A stretch of 64,000 nucleotides of DNA from Liolophura sinensis (Eukaryota > Mollusca > Polyplacophora > Chitonida > Chitonidae): contig NC_088295.1 in the NCBI RefSeq assembly GCF_032854445.1, positions 74,120,028-74,184,027 on the forward strand, read 5' to 3'. Shown piece by piece: positions 25,571 through 38,431 of the stretch; position 1 is the first letter of the stretch; the number at the start of each line of letters is the position of its first letter. The translations under genes and the position numbers were made by a program. A model generated the notes under the pieces. It saw nothing but the letters and a program-made list of their open reading frames with translations, made no database searches and was not told the origin of the DNA.

Positions 25571-28500
25571 CTATCTTGCTGTAATGTAGCGACCTAGAAC
25601 TCGCACAAAACTGTCTAACATGTAGCTGTATTGAAATTTCTAAGTTCAGTGGGGAGTGTTAATGTGGATTTTTTTTTCACTCAGAGTGTTAAACAATTGA
25701 AGTCAAGTGCGTAAGCAGCTCTTTGATAAAAAGAGAAGCGGAAAGATCCCAAGAGTCTTATAACGGATAGCTCCCAAGAATGTTTCGTGTGACATATGCC
25801 GTGCCAAAACCTAGCATGCTCGTAAGACTACATACACATCTTTATTCCGCCAGTATTTTACATTATAATTCCAAGTATCGTCTTTCTGGGGCGCGTCAGT
25901 GTCACTAACATAGACGTATGATAGAATAAAGGTCCCATGCAATCGCATTTAACTGCAGACAATTTCCTTTATAGCTCGTTTCTACTCAACCACTCGACTG
26001 TGCTGACTTTGGCTCCAGTCGAACATTGCCCGCTGGTTTCACCACACAAGTGACCTTTTCTTACTTTGACACCTACAACCATTCACCCCAAATAATCCAA
26101 TGCGTGACACAAACACATATTTTGTTTCTCTATTGAAGAACATATTTTACACTAGGTGAAGGGACACATCCCCAATGTCCTCTACTCTACATTAGCTGTA
26201 CTCTGTCAACACGAGTTAACTGCCATCGCCCCGCCCATTCTCACCCCTAAACCTTTAGTCAAGGCCTTTTTTCTTTCAAATTTTCAGAACATTATTGAAG
26301 AACATACCCTGTATCCATCGGGTGTGGATCTGCATTTGTAACTCCTACTTCGTTCAAGACGGAGCCCTATGCTTCGTTTCAAAGCCACAGATGTGATTTA
26401 TTTTATCGTTTCGCCTGTTCTTGGGCTGTTCTTTGTGTACATCGAGCCAGTCATTGCCCTCGTATATACGACGCGGCTGATTTATCGCCCATGGTTGACC
26501 GACTCCCCTGTAGATTTTTGAGGCTGCCCTAGAAATACGTCCATGGGACGCTTGACAGCTCTCTGAAATTTTTTGTTACTCCGCGCAGCGAGCAACACAT
26601 AAATTGCTGAATATTTGTCAAGCGAATAAATCTCTCACTAATGGAACCAGATGTATCGTTTCAAATGGGTATAAAGATAGGTTTTAACTGCTTCAATATT
26701 TGTAAGTTTACATAATAGAGCAGGTAATAAAACCAGACGATGTCTAAATACGGTTTCATTTATATTAAAATTGAATGTGTTTCTTTGAATTACACCTATG
26801 AGTACTTGTCAAAGACGATTTTTCATCCAAATGCGACGGCGATGAATTCGCCTGAGACAGTATTAGTGAGTTATACCCTGATGAGACAGCCGGGAAGTGA
26901 CCTCTACAGCCTTGTCGAACAGCTTGTCTGTACCGCCATGTACTCTGTACTTCTCTGCCTGGGATGTCATGGTAAGCTTGTGGAAATTCTGCCGAATGAA
27001 TTATCCCTCTTGTAACGCTATGTTTTATCTAGTTTGTACGCTTTACATCCCGTGGATTATACCCGGAGAGTACAGCGTCCCGAGCTGCTGGCGGTATCCC
27101 GAAAGCAACAAAGCTTGCTAGTTCGTCATACAGTTAATATGGCTATTGCGTGCTCAATATGGTTCTGATATTACCCGACTCGAGCTCAACTCTCGTCCAA
27201 GGTGTAAGGAGACGCTTATGCATGAATTTACCCCAAATTAGTTGTGATTGTGCCAACAGAGGGAGACAGGAGAGAGCTGCATGCCCGGCTGCATCGACCT
27301 TAGCGATATGGTCAGTGAGAATTCTGGCGTTTTTTGTTATTAAGTCACCAACCTGTTACCGACCGAGCGTTCCTTCACCGATAGTAAATGAAGCTGGGTA
27401 CGCATCATGGCGGAGCTCTGGACGCTAGAGGAAAGTATGTCTTCTCTTATACCTCTTTATTTCTGACTAGCCCATGTCCAAGGCAAGGCCTCTTCCTATG
27501 AGGAGGCTGATTTAGACCTCCGGGAAACAGTCATGAATACTCTTCCGTCTGCCTGGCACACTGCTCAGCTGTGGTCGCCGCCATCTTACTTTTGCAGCTT
27601 GCAGGCTTCCCAAACACACTGGTGGGCTGGGGCTATATTTAGGATGGATTTGGAATGCACACTGCATTCACTTAAAGCTTTATTATTGAGCGCATCTAAA
27701 CGAATTCGAAATTTCTGTACATAGATATCTGAAACCTAAATATTGATTCACAAAATCTTGTATACTGTTCACAACCTCGTTCATTCGTGATCTTACAATT
27801 ACTAATTGTTAAGAAATTCTTAAAATAGTATTCTGTAGCGTGAACATCTAAGTCTAGCATTATGGCTGTCAAATTAAAGCATAAAGGCGTATGGAAAGTT
27901 TGTTAAAATTGTCAAAAAACATTAGGGATTAGAGAGGGCCCAATCCCCGTGTTACAGAGTTGGATCGGTTTCGTGTTGTTTGAGGGGATCAATAACAATT
28001 CTCGGTAATTGAAGAGAAATGAATCTTTAAGCCTAATAATTACCTAGTAACGCAGAATGAAATCCGTTGGGCACTTGAAGCATAATTCCTCCCCTCGAGA
28101 CAGAATGGCGGGTTACACTGGTCATGTGATCTGCAGTCGCCCGGATGAGAACAGCTATCATCCACCTCCCTTATTAAATCCTGACAATGGCGTCAGTCCC
28201 TATTCTGTGGCGAGACATTTGCCTTTAAACAGTGGATATCCATAGCCTGATTAAAACTTAATACCTTGTAAGTCTAATTTGTCTCTGTGTATCTGGTGAT
28301 TCCACTTAATTCCTTTCTACTCTGCTTTGAGTGATAACATACCGAATGCATTTGTCTTCTTCTTGTGATACGCGGTGGGCGTGTCTTTACGTCTGGGGTG
28401 AATTCTTGGCTCGTACTTCAGTCAGGTGTAATTCCTGTGCGCAGTTTATACGACAGTCACTTAATGTATACTAGGCCACTGCGATTTTCTTGCTGCCTTT

Positions 28501-30551
28501 TTCTGCTAAACTTTTTGTCCAGTCGTTTTGCTTGTACACTTCTGTGCCGAGGAAGAGAAGAGAAGCAAACGTTTTGATTTGATCATCAAATTTCACCCCT
28601 GGCGTTTTAATTCGAATCGGGAAGCTAGTGCATATTGAGACAGCACGGAATATTAGATAACATCATTGAGGGTAAAACATGAGCAGTGGTAAATGGTACC
28701 ACATGACCAGTAAAATTAGGCATCATGCCAGTTTGCTTCAGATAGGATTTTATTTGAACTATTCATGTTAATCTGTACATAGCAGCAATCTGCATGCTCC
28801 CTAGCTCCATGGCTTAAGCAGGAATCGGTAACAAAGACAGAGTGAAGTCAATTGCAACTCGGTGGACATCACAGGTCTAGAATTACTCAAAATCATGTGT
28901 TGTCATCACATTAATAAACAATCCCATAGAAACAGGGACTGAAGACTCAAATATTTGTTCTCTTTTGTGTAAATGTTGAATCTGAGAATTCAAGCTACGA
29001 AGGAGTCCATAAAGACACAGAAAGTACACGCACATACATCTTTTTACATAGAATCCATTTTTGGGGGCATGATCTTCTAATATTGCTCTTATTACTTATC
29101 GACTTTTTCTTTCATAAATGTGGTACAGTACAAATCACATACACGTAATGAAACAATACAACCACAACTTGCTGTACATTCCTGTGTTTATGAAAGTTTA
29201 CAACTTTATTTTGCGTGTGTATTGAATTGTTGTAAACATGCGCAGTGTCTGTTGCCTGGCTCTGTGTCACGCATTGCTCTTCTCCTTTATCTGCTATATA
29301 ACAAAATCTTTCTTTTACTGGATACATTGAGGAAATATTATTTTCGTTAAACTATTCTGGTTTTGCACACTATTCTTGGCATTTGGTTTGGAAACAGGTT
29401 GTGAGTGGATACAGCATTGTGAAATGCCTAATCTCCTACATACGTGTATACCACTTTGTAGAGGTTTATTTATAATGGCCTAAGCACATGTGCGTAAATA
29501 TCTTATCCATATACATGGGGTTATCTTAAAGAAAACATATCAGCCCGATTGGAACCGACGAGTGTCAGTACAAGCTTGTAATGGCTAGCCATTGATTGGA
29601 ATCTGTCTTGCTTTGTCATCGGAAAGAAACATAACTGGCAAACTTCCCATTATCCCATGTAATTACAAAAAGACGAGAGACCGATATAAAAAAGACGCAA
29701 TCGAATAGCATTTCCCTTTGGACCGCATGTTTTGTTTTATTCCCGGGTTTTGATTAATTTCATGAACATAAATCAAACGATTAAGACGGCTGACAAGTGG
29801 CCTGTAAGCTGTGGATACCTCCGATTCCCCTCTCTGCTGATAACTACCATCCCGTGCCAGTTTGAAGATGATAGATGGAATCTTTAGAAAGCTTAAAAGA
29901 TTGGTAACTCAGGACTGAGGAGCGGGAACAAGGAAATTAGGTGTCTCTGTTGAGTCGCATCTCGATTTCACACCAAAGCAGGAATTCTTCCAAATGGCTT
30001 TTTGAAGGCTTACGGTACTCATGACAATGTTTTCTGACCCCTTATCACAATGACAAGGACAGCATTATCCCTAAGGTCCCTTTAGAGACTTGTTATGAAT
30101 ACATTATCACGGAAATACCCTTCTACCATTGGTGGTCCGCGATAAAGACATCGCCATACTGCTCTGAGAAACTGGAAAATTACTTATCAGAAAGGTTAAA
30201 GTTGATTAGGAGGCGTGTGCGCCATAGTAGATTCCCATATAGCTTTGTTTTCAGGGTTTTATCGTTACTGCTTATAACCATCAAGTCTCTGGATGCAGAT
30301 TATTTGTGCCTGTATTATTGTCTACAAAGCGAATAGATTTGATAAGTGATACCAGAAATATTTGGTGAAAAACTTGTGCCAAAAGTATTTCTGTGTCAAC
30401 TTATACATCCCCTTCTTGTAAGCAAACATGCAAAATCCAATGCTCCACCGTGAACTCATGCCTTAACTCTTAAAACCAGCTGAATTAGGAATTGTGTATT
30501 TATGAGGCACGTATCCCGGACACCAAGGCCTCTACATTCCTACCCTGTTCA
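25571..30551. other. Intergenic upstream of mir-10
   Basis: No coding gene recognised. The longest frames are 91-92 codons at 26740-27015 and 27150-27428, and they show no domains. A Hox/Pbx-like TGATTAAT at 29751-29758 and ATAAATCA at 29768-29775 lie about 0.8 kb upstream of mir-10. Any primary transcript start for mir-10 would be expected in this stretch or further left, but I cannot place it. Confidence 0.45.
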
Positions 30552-30630
30552 CCATTACATCTACCCTGTAGATCCGAATTTGTGTGGGTATACAGCGACA
30601 AATTCGTATCTGCGGAGTACAGTGTAGTGG
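30552..30630 (+). ncRNA. mir-10: mir-10 microRNA precursor hairpin
   Basis: The mature 5p arm at 30562-30583 begins TACCCTGTAGATCCGAATTT and matches the animal miR-10 mature sequence over its full 22 nt. The 3p arm (about 30598-30620, starting ACAAATTCGTATCTGCGG) pairs with it: ATTTGT and CGA pair exactly, with a mismatch after AGAT. The loop is about 14 nt. Outer flanks CCATTACAT (30552-30560) and GTGTAGTGG (30622-30630) extend the stem. mir-10 is ancient in bilaterian Hox clusters, normally between Hox4 and Hox5 and transcribed in the same direction as the Hox genes. Here it sits on the same strand as Hox4, 12.5 kb upstream of its start, which fits. The mature RNA loads into Argonaute and represses mRNAs with ACAGGGT-type seed matches, with Hox mRNAs among known targets in several animals. 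Confidence 0.97.
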
Positions 30631-32744
30631 CTGACTTTTCATCAGAGATACAGGAGGCAGTCATGTGCTCGTAAGATATACTCACCGTATGGTACAGGTC
30701 AAGGACTTGTATCTTGAAATATAAGTCAAGATGTTTCTAATAGACGTTATCTCGTGAAATAAACTGTAAATTATATGTCCTTGTCAATGAGACATATGAT
30801 GTTTCTCTTTATTCTATGAAGTTTTCGAGTTATTTCATTAAAAATTTGATGTTATTTTATAAAATACTACTTTTTAATAATCTTTATGTCAACATTCAAA
30901 TTGTATCAATATGCAGATAAGCTATGAAGATACCTAAGGACAGATATTTTTCAACATGGCTTCAAGAACCATTTCTAATCTCAACGGCGTTGTTTGTTTT
31001 TTTTAATGGTTACTATAGCAACTGTTGACTACGTCGTGAGACCTGGAGCAGAAAATGGCTCTGTGATGAAACGCTTGACTTATTGCACTCTAACAAAATT
31101 AATAGTGTGTGCAACGATATAAAGCCTCTAAATGTTTCACAAGCCGAAGTTACCTAGTGCAATTGTAGAAACAACTTTGTGTTTCAACATTTCCCACAAT
31201 AAGTACTTGTAACGTACTTCTACTCCTCACAAAGGTAACTTTTAACAAGGTTTAGAGGTTAAAGTTGAATGACAATATGTGATGTCATCTAAGTTCATTT
31301 GCATTTCACATGTAATTTGAACAATAAAATATTAGCCATCAAGAATAAATATCCATATATTGAATCGAGATGCGATAAACTGAGTTTATATATTTTAGTT
31401 TTTTCTCAACTGCTTTCGTTCTAAGGAATGATTTCAAATCAGCGTGGGATACCACGTTGACGCCACGACATTGTTTTATGAGATTAAAAATGATTAAAGC
31501 TTCTTAGAGACCAATAAGAGCTGTATAATAGAAAATACCCTCACATAGTATGGGGAATATTTTGTCACTGTAGTTATGTGAATTTCAAGGTGGCCTTTAT
31601 ATCGACCATTATGGATAATTGGTATCTCCAAAGGCGTCACAAAACTTTACACCTTTGCGTCTGAATAAAAGGATTGCGAAGTCTACTCCTGTAATTTACG
31701 CATATGTCTGGAAATATGAACCTGATATTATATACATGTTTTAGCATAGACAAGCGCTGTGAGGTCATTGGCGAATCAATCTACACAATTTGACTGCAGT
31801 AGATTCTGTGAAAAAAAGATTAAAGTATAATGAGAAAAGTTGTATTGAACGTTGTCTTTCTACTGTTGATTATCTAATTTTTGTGTTTTCTTTCCCTTTA
31901 ATCTGATTGAATAGTGCATGTTGCCAGGATTATTAAAATAAATCATTAATTTCTGCGACCAAAGTAGGTTCTGAAAATATTAGGAGACTTATTATAATTG
32001 AAGATTATGTATATTAAGCAATTACAAGATCACTGCAAGTTCTACCTGTGTGAATACGCCTTATCATTAATCTTCAATTTCTCACTATGAATTCGAAAGA
32101 CGTTATCGTTAAACATGCAGATTTAATCTGTTTGTGATCTCAAGGTAAAAGAATAATTACAACAGGTGAATAAGTATGCATATACCTATAACAAATGTAA
32201 ACAGTGATGCAGTGACGTTATATATATATGATTGCAAACATCTCATGGTTGGTGTTATTATAAATGCCATATAGCCATATCCAGCTTATTATAATAACAA
32301 AAGTGCGTTTTCTCATTTTGCCAAAGTGAATTGTATAGCCGCAAATGTATATCCTTTAAGATGTTAATTGAATCATTGTAAGAGAATAGTGTTAAGCATC
32401 TTATAAGAAGACGGGTTTGAATTATTAGGCGTAGGGCATGGCAATAAACAAGTTTCTTTTGTATTATGATGGCAAGATGCTTACATGTAACTGACACCTA
32501 TATAAAAGTACAATTTCACATTATTATAGAGATTCATCTGCAAGTCATGCAGTCGAAGCTGTGCTAGTAAGGCTTCGTGAAACGATTACGTCTACTTATT
32601 AAAACAGCATATTGTGTTTGCTGATCAATACATTAGTAAGTCACAGCATACAGCACTGGAATAATTTACAAAAAACATGAATTCAGTGTAGGTGGAAGAA
32701 GTGTAGGAAGAATTTTAAAATAAAATTCTTAAAGAATATGTTTA
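30631..32744. other. Intergenic downstream of mir-10
   Basis: AT-rich sequence with no gene recognised. It could be transcribed as part of the mir-10 primary transcript or as an upstream Hox4 intron, but nothing in the sequence proves this. Confidence 0.45.
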
Positions 32745-32885
32745 AAATAGTGTACCATATATTGTTACATGGTGCAATATTGTCCATACATGGTGCAATA
32801 TTGTTAAAAATATTGCACCATTTGTTTAAAACATTGCACCATATGGTAAAAAATATTGCACCATATGTTGAAAACATTGTACAAC
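32745..32885. repeat. Compound inverted and tandem repeat (TGGTGCAATATTG motif)
   Basis: ATGGTGCAATATTG occurs twice on the plus strand (32769-32782 and about 32790-32803). Its complement AATATTGCACCAT or a close variant occurs at least three times just to the right (near 32809, 32832 and 32852), followed by a decayed copy, CATTGTAC. ATGGTGCAATATT and AATATTGCACCAT form a perfect 13-bp hairpin around a short GTTAAA-like loop, and the next pair of copies extends the foldback. No coding content. Confidence 0.85.
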
Positions 32886-34306
32886 CAAATACATGTGAAT
32901 AAGGGAAAGGTCCAAACTGATTGTTGCGATTTCCTCACATTCCTGGAGATGTTCAAACCTGATCAAGTTATCGTCTTTCATTTGCTGGAAATTAGACATG
33001 GCAACATTTGGACATTTGCATATTTTGAGTGGTGCTGAAAATAAGCTGATACGGTTATTGTTAAAACGTAGCTGTGTCAATGCCCTCCGATTATTATCAC
33101 ATAAACTCTTACTAATTCTGATTAGCATTCTGTCAAAAATTAACTATCTTTTAAACATATATAACATGTGGTTTTAATGTGTTTTGTTTTATGTGTCTGC
33201 AGCTTATATTATGTCTAAACATAGGTAAAAGGTTTCTCTCATTTTTACCACCATGTTAAAATTACACAACTCTTTGTCACAAAGTCTTTTCTCGCTAATG
33301 AAAAATAGCAAATTTATTATCAACTGATCTGAGACACGTGAAACATTCATTGACAAATTATAATTTTTATACGATTTTTTGTCATATGGGAGATTTTACC
33401 TGTAGATAACTTATAGATGCAAATGACGCAGGAGTAAAAACTCTATCACGTGATCATGTCGTCTGCAATAGTTGTCAAAATAATAACCTATAGAACAGGA
33501 CACTATTATGACATTTCCTACGCGCTCAAATTGAAAAACAAATATTAATTTACATAAAACAAAGCATTGCATTGATACCTTGAGTGAGTATTCAATTTTA
33601 TTTGTATGTACGCGTGCTTAATCGTGTATTATGTGGCTTTCCTGCCCTACCCCCTCCTGTTGCAAATTAACAGATGATTATTACGAAAACGTCTGTTTCT
33701 CTGTATGCCCGAGGGGGGACAGATGGTCATCGCAAATTGTTCCCTTCTCGTTATATATGTGAAAAGGTGTCAATCATTCGTATCGCCTACAGACACAGAT
33801 TTCAAACTTTGGGTATTATAAATTTAGATCTAAGTTAATAACGTACATGTAAATGTAACAGACGGTGCGTAACGATCCGTAATCTGTACATATATGTAGT
33901 GCCAGATTTCATGCACAAATTCGCATGAAGACAGGTATATGTCATTGCCCTCAGCTGATTTTCAGCAAGCTACTTTTGTGTTAGCAACAAAATTCACATA
34001 GTAGTCAAAGTGGAGTTGCTTTTTTGTAACCTGTGTCTCGTAAAGTTCTAGTTGTCCATTGTTTTATCTGCAGCGGACAGCTCCATGAAAGGGCGGCGTT
34101 GTTGTCGTTCTTTTGTGTTGTTCATAAGGGATAGCGTACTTGTTGTTCTTGATTGTTGGGTGCAATGCGCATGCGTCCCAGTTTGTGGCCAGACACCAGT
34201 CATTGTTTTCATGTTAAACCGAATCTACTCGTCCACGTGATTTTGAGTGATATACAGATACTGCACGCAACAAACATTGTCCAGTGAGAAATAAAAGTTG
34301 TTTTGT
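32886..34306. other. Intergenic, nothing recognised
   Basis: AT-rich, short frames only, and no RNA gene or repeat of note. Confidence 0.5.
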
Positions 34307-34347
34307 GGGGGGGGGGGGGGGGGGGGGTTGTGGGGGTTGGGGGTGGC
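34307..34347 (+). repeat. Poly-G tract, potential G-quadruplex
   Basis: A run of 21 G (34307-34327) followed by GGGGG, GGGGG and GG tracts separated by one to four bases. This satisfies a G-quadruplex pattern on the plus strand. Long G runs are also error-prone in sequencing, so the exact length is uncertain. Confidence 0.93.
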
Positions 34348-35997
34348 GTGTTGTTGAGCTAATAAACTGCGCCATTATTTATTATGACTTCAACTTGTTT
34401 TAAAACTTTTAATAAGTAAACATACACTGATCTCAGATGTATTGTATTTGTTTCATGAGTAGCTTTACACCGACATTTTCGCTGGATCCATTTCATATAC
34501 CGTTGGTTGCTTAGTGTAGTTGCATAGGTTGGGTTATTTAGTGACTCATAACCTAGGCTATTGGACATAAAGTATTTCCTTGTAGATTAATGCTTTTTCT
34601 GGATTCCATTGCAACTTCACTGAATTGTAATGGAGAAACAACATACGTGGTAATGTGTTATTTAGAAAACAAAGGGTTTCATACTCTTGAGTTACACTGG
34701 TCGCATACAATCGATCCAATATGCGGTATTTGACTTCCGTTGAAATCTCACGAGAACGTGATTTTTGCGAGTCGGGGTAACAGATTGTCAACAGCCCTAT
34801 TACTTACACTGGATTTCCTTGGGCAATATTTTACATAGTTGCACCTTTTGATTATTCTTTGTTTTGCTCTTATCTACCGTTTGCATTTCAAGATAGAAAA
34901 GGTCATTCTTTGTAGACACGTACAGAATGCAGACAGACCATTTATCTATATTTGTTCATAGCTGGGGAGTACACTCGTATCAAACCGAGAAAAATCCGGG
35001 GTAAAGCGATACAGTAAAGTAAGCTTGAATTCCAGCGCGATTTCTGCAAATGTTGAATATCGCGTACAAAATTTAGATGTTGTATCCTCTATGCACAGTC
35101 TGTTCAATTTTGATCCTGTCCAAACAATAATGGAGGGTCATTAGAAATGAGTTTTGGTCCATGCTGTATTCGGTTCAACCCCATGTTTCTTTACTTAACC
35201 ATTTTGTTTCCATGGAATTTATGCATTCATGTATCATTATATATTATGCATTACAAATTAATTTCAAAAAAGGAATTTCATTTAAATATTTGCGAAACTG
35301 TAGTCATATTTTCTCATAAATTATTTCTTTAATGCTATAATTATTATAGGTTTGTTTTTATATGTATTTTGAGATTCCATATAGTGCGTCAGTGATCAAA
35401 AGTGCGTTTGTACCACACGCATGCGTAAGGAGAAATTCTTACACTACTTTGGTATATTTTGCCAAAATATCGATCGACTAAGCCGTCCATATCAATTCAC
35501 CCGTATTAAATATATGCCAGGCCTTTATTTCTTCTAATTTTCCGTCGATATTGGAATTGTGATTTTCGAGATTTGTCTCCCTTTGTATTGACTTCGCATG
35601 ACAGTAGCCGAACAGCGTACTTGCCGATCACAGCATGGAATGCATAATGCAATGGACTTTTATCAGATTACATGTCCTAATCAGTTATTTGTGAAATAGA
35701 GTATTACCTTCCCTATACCTATACGGTTAGTCTATAAAAGCATACTGAACCTATGGGTGGTGTCGCTATGAGAGTTCTTTTAAAACAAACCAATACTCGT
35801 GCTGAACAACATAAACTGGTGAACATGCGAATTGCATTACATTTGTTTGTTTCGTTATCAAATATAAATCAGGGTGAATAATTTCAGCCTACTGACGTAT
35901 AACATGAGCCTTATCTGTTAAATGAAATCTGTACCAGGCCGTATCACTCTATACTGAATTGTATGGGACATTTTAAGTGAAGGCATCAGTGATGTTC
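34348..35997. other. Intergenic, nothing recognised
   Basis: AT-rich, with frames of up to 77 codons and none recognisable. Confidence 0.5.
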
Positions 35998-36085
35998 AGC
36001 TTTATTACATAACTTCTGTGATAGATCAATATTGGGAACAAAGCTTTATTACATAACTTCTGTGATAGATCAATTTTGGGATCAA
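35998..36085. repeat. 44-bp tandem duplication
   Basis: Two adjacent 44-bp copies (35998-36041 and 36042-36085), both beginning AGCTTTATTACATAACTTCT, differ at only a couple of positions (ATATTGGGAAC versus TTTTGGGATC). The high identity points to a recent local duplication. Confidence 0.95.
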
Positions 36086-36087
36086 AA

Positions 36088-36175
36088 TTTGAGCGTAGAC
36101 ACATTCGGTCTCGCAGGGTTTCGAACTGTCGACCTGCTTCTGCACGCATTTCATAATCACTGTTCCCTTTGTATT
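36088..36175 (-). mobile_element. Possible tRNA-like SINE remnant
   Basis: On the minus strand CAGTTCGAAACCCTGCGAGACC resembles a pol III B box (GTTCGAAACC) in its T-arm context. Upstream lies AGTGATTATGAAATGCGTGC, which could be a decayed A-box and D-arm region. There is no clean cloverleaf and no clear tail, so this is not an intact tRNA gene. The neighbouring 44-bp duplication may be part of the same insertion. Confidence 0.3.
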
Positions 36176-38029
36176 TTAAAATAACCATATAACCTTGAGT
36201 AGCCTATATTTGATTTGCCAATAATACAAAAGATTTCAGATAAACCTGCAGAATTAGATACTATGTTTAAATGGGATAACCGGTCGTGGTTACAACATGG
36301 CTCAAATGCAAAAATACCCAGCCTCATAATATTATAATACAACTGCGCAAAAACACAACGAGTCTGCCTGCACAGTGTGTTTCGCATATCCTTCGTCTGT
36401 ATTACATAGGTTATTTCCATATACATGTACATAGCACACACCCGATGCACATAATGTGGAACGGGGACGATTTCTTCGACTAGCCTTGGTCACTATTTTC
36501 CCTTACCTTTACACTAGTCTATTCCCCTCGCCAAAGTTCATATAGAGACTGAGTATCCAGAAGTAAGTAAGCAGTATATTTGTATCTCGACATGTAGAAC
36601 ACGTATAAAAGCCTGAATATGTTTATTTCCTCTAACAACTGTTACAATCAGGAATAACGATGCTGGGCACAATGCAAATGAACATGACTGGGTTTAGTAC
36701 AATAAAAATGTGTTGGGATTGTTTCAACATATGTGGGTAAAACTCAGCATTTTTATTATTTTCCTTCAATTGTAAAGTTGTTGCCAATAAACTTTTACAA
36801 CATAGAAGTAGTTCCAGTGGAATCTATTGAGGTGAACTTAGCATAATCGTGTGCATATTTGCAAACATGTTAACAGTGGGGATGGGGTGCTGGGATTGGT
36901 GTAGGGGCGTTTGGAGGTATTTGGCCTTCTTTTTCAGTATGTCATTCATTGAAGGTATTTTCTCATATAGATTTGAACTGTGCAGATCAGCTATAATTAA
37001 AACCGCAGAAAAACGAGCAATACCTATTAGTGAACAAGTTATCTTCGAAATAACGAGTTTGAAAGATATGGCAATATGATAATATAAAAGCTGTAAATAT
37101 GTCGTGATGGCAATTCTTGCTATTAATTTACACGTAATAAAAATTTACACTCTCTTTCATGACATATGCTAAACCACAGAATCGTATGAACAAATCCAGG
37201 TCAATATTTTTGCTCAGAAAAAAAACGCGGACCTGGCTGTATTTGCATGCATATTTTGCGGAGTTGGTGCCGTGTTTAGAGGATGGAATGAATCCTCGCA
37301 CGTTATCAGACTTGATCACGGGGTCCTTGTCCGCATGACTGCTGCTCTAAGGATGACCCTGTCTCAAGGCCTTATACCTTCCGTCATCATCAGATGCCGT
37401 GCAGGCATGTATTATATAGTATCCATAGCCTGCGCCTCACTAACCCGCTACAGTTCACGAATCTAAGAGTTCGGGGAAGAGATCAAAGCCTTTTGCTATT
37501 TACCCGTATGAGCTCATTTACACTGATAGAAAGTTACACGCTACGTCCGGGCATCAATGGCAAGAGAGCAAGATAGCTTGCAGGGGGAGATATATGGATG
37601 TGTATAGCGAGTATTACACCGTCATTTAAAGAGTATAATAAAAATAAATGGATATTACTGATGAAAGCGTCGTGTACCTACCACAATATGAGAAAAAGGT
37701 CAATAAACATTGTATGTATATATATAACAATTACGTGTTAATGTGTTAATGTACTTAATTATAGTTTTCCTTCTGCATTTGTGAAACTACGCTTGCTTTA
37801 TGGTTCTATGTTGTTATATGATGATAAGGACGTATTATATTTCCCTCCCCCGCGTTCTACCTGCACAGGTAGAGTATATGCGTGGTTTGGGTTTCACATC
37901 CGGGTAATAACAGCCTATAGAATCAGCCCCTTGACTGATTAATATCACCTTTTGTAGCCACAGAAACTAATCCTCCTACGGAAGGGGTTAATTAACGGAG
38001 ACTGGACACAGGATGACCACACCAATCAA
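36176..38029. other. Intergenic, nothing recognised
   Basis: No supportable gene. A TGATTAAT Hox/Pbx-like octamer lies at 37936-37943, just before the CpG-richer block described next. Confidence 0.45.
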
Positions 38030-38429
38030 TCTCTCACTTTGTCGGCACATCTTCGGAGCATCACAGAGAGCGGACCTGGTAGAAAGCGCCCCCTGCTGCA
38101 CGTGCACTGCTGCGGCTGGTCACCGAAGTGCAATTCGCAGCCAATACGCTGACCAGTCAGCCCCTCTGAACCAATGAATCATAGTCCCTTTTATTTCCCG
38201 AGAATAATCGCCTTTCCAACGACCAATTCTGGACGCCGGATCCGAATATTATAGTTCCATTAGAGGGCTGAATCTCGTCCACGGAATAGTTGAGGAACGT
38301 GGGAACAGGATTTCAGCTCTTTCGCTACTCTACTCACAATATCCAACTGAACGACTGGTTGCGCTATGTCTCAGTTAAGCCCATAGGAATCATTTTTAGT
38401 TTCACCTTTTATGTATCCCTTCCACTTCA
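38030..38429 (+). promoter_or_regulatory. Candidate distal Hox4 promoter / noncoding first exon
   Basis: This block has visibly more CpG and G+C than its AT-rich flanks. It carries three plus-strand CCAAT boxes (38141-38145, 38171-38175, 38223-38227) and a CACGTG-like GCACGTGC near 38098. It ends at CCACTTCA followed by GTAAGTG (GT at 38430-38431), close to an ideal splice donor. It lies 4.65 kb upstream of the Hox4 coding start on the same strand and downstream of mir-10. Vertebrate Hox4 genes are known to use distal as well as proximal promoters, so an alternative 5' UTR exon is plausible. No transcript evidence is available and the assignment is inference. Confidence 0.33.
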
Positions 38430-38431
38430 GT

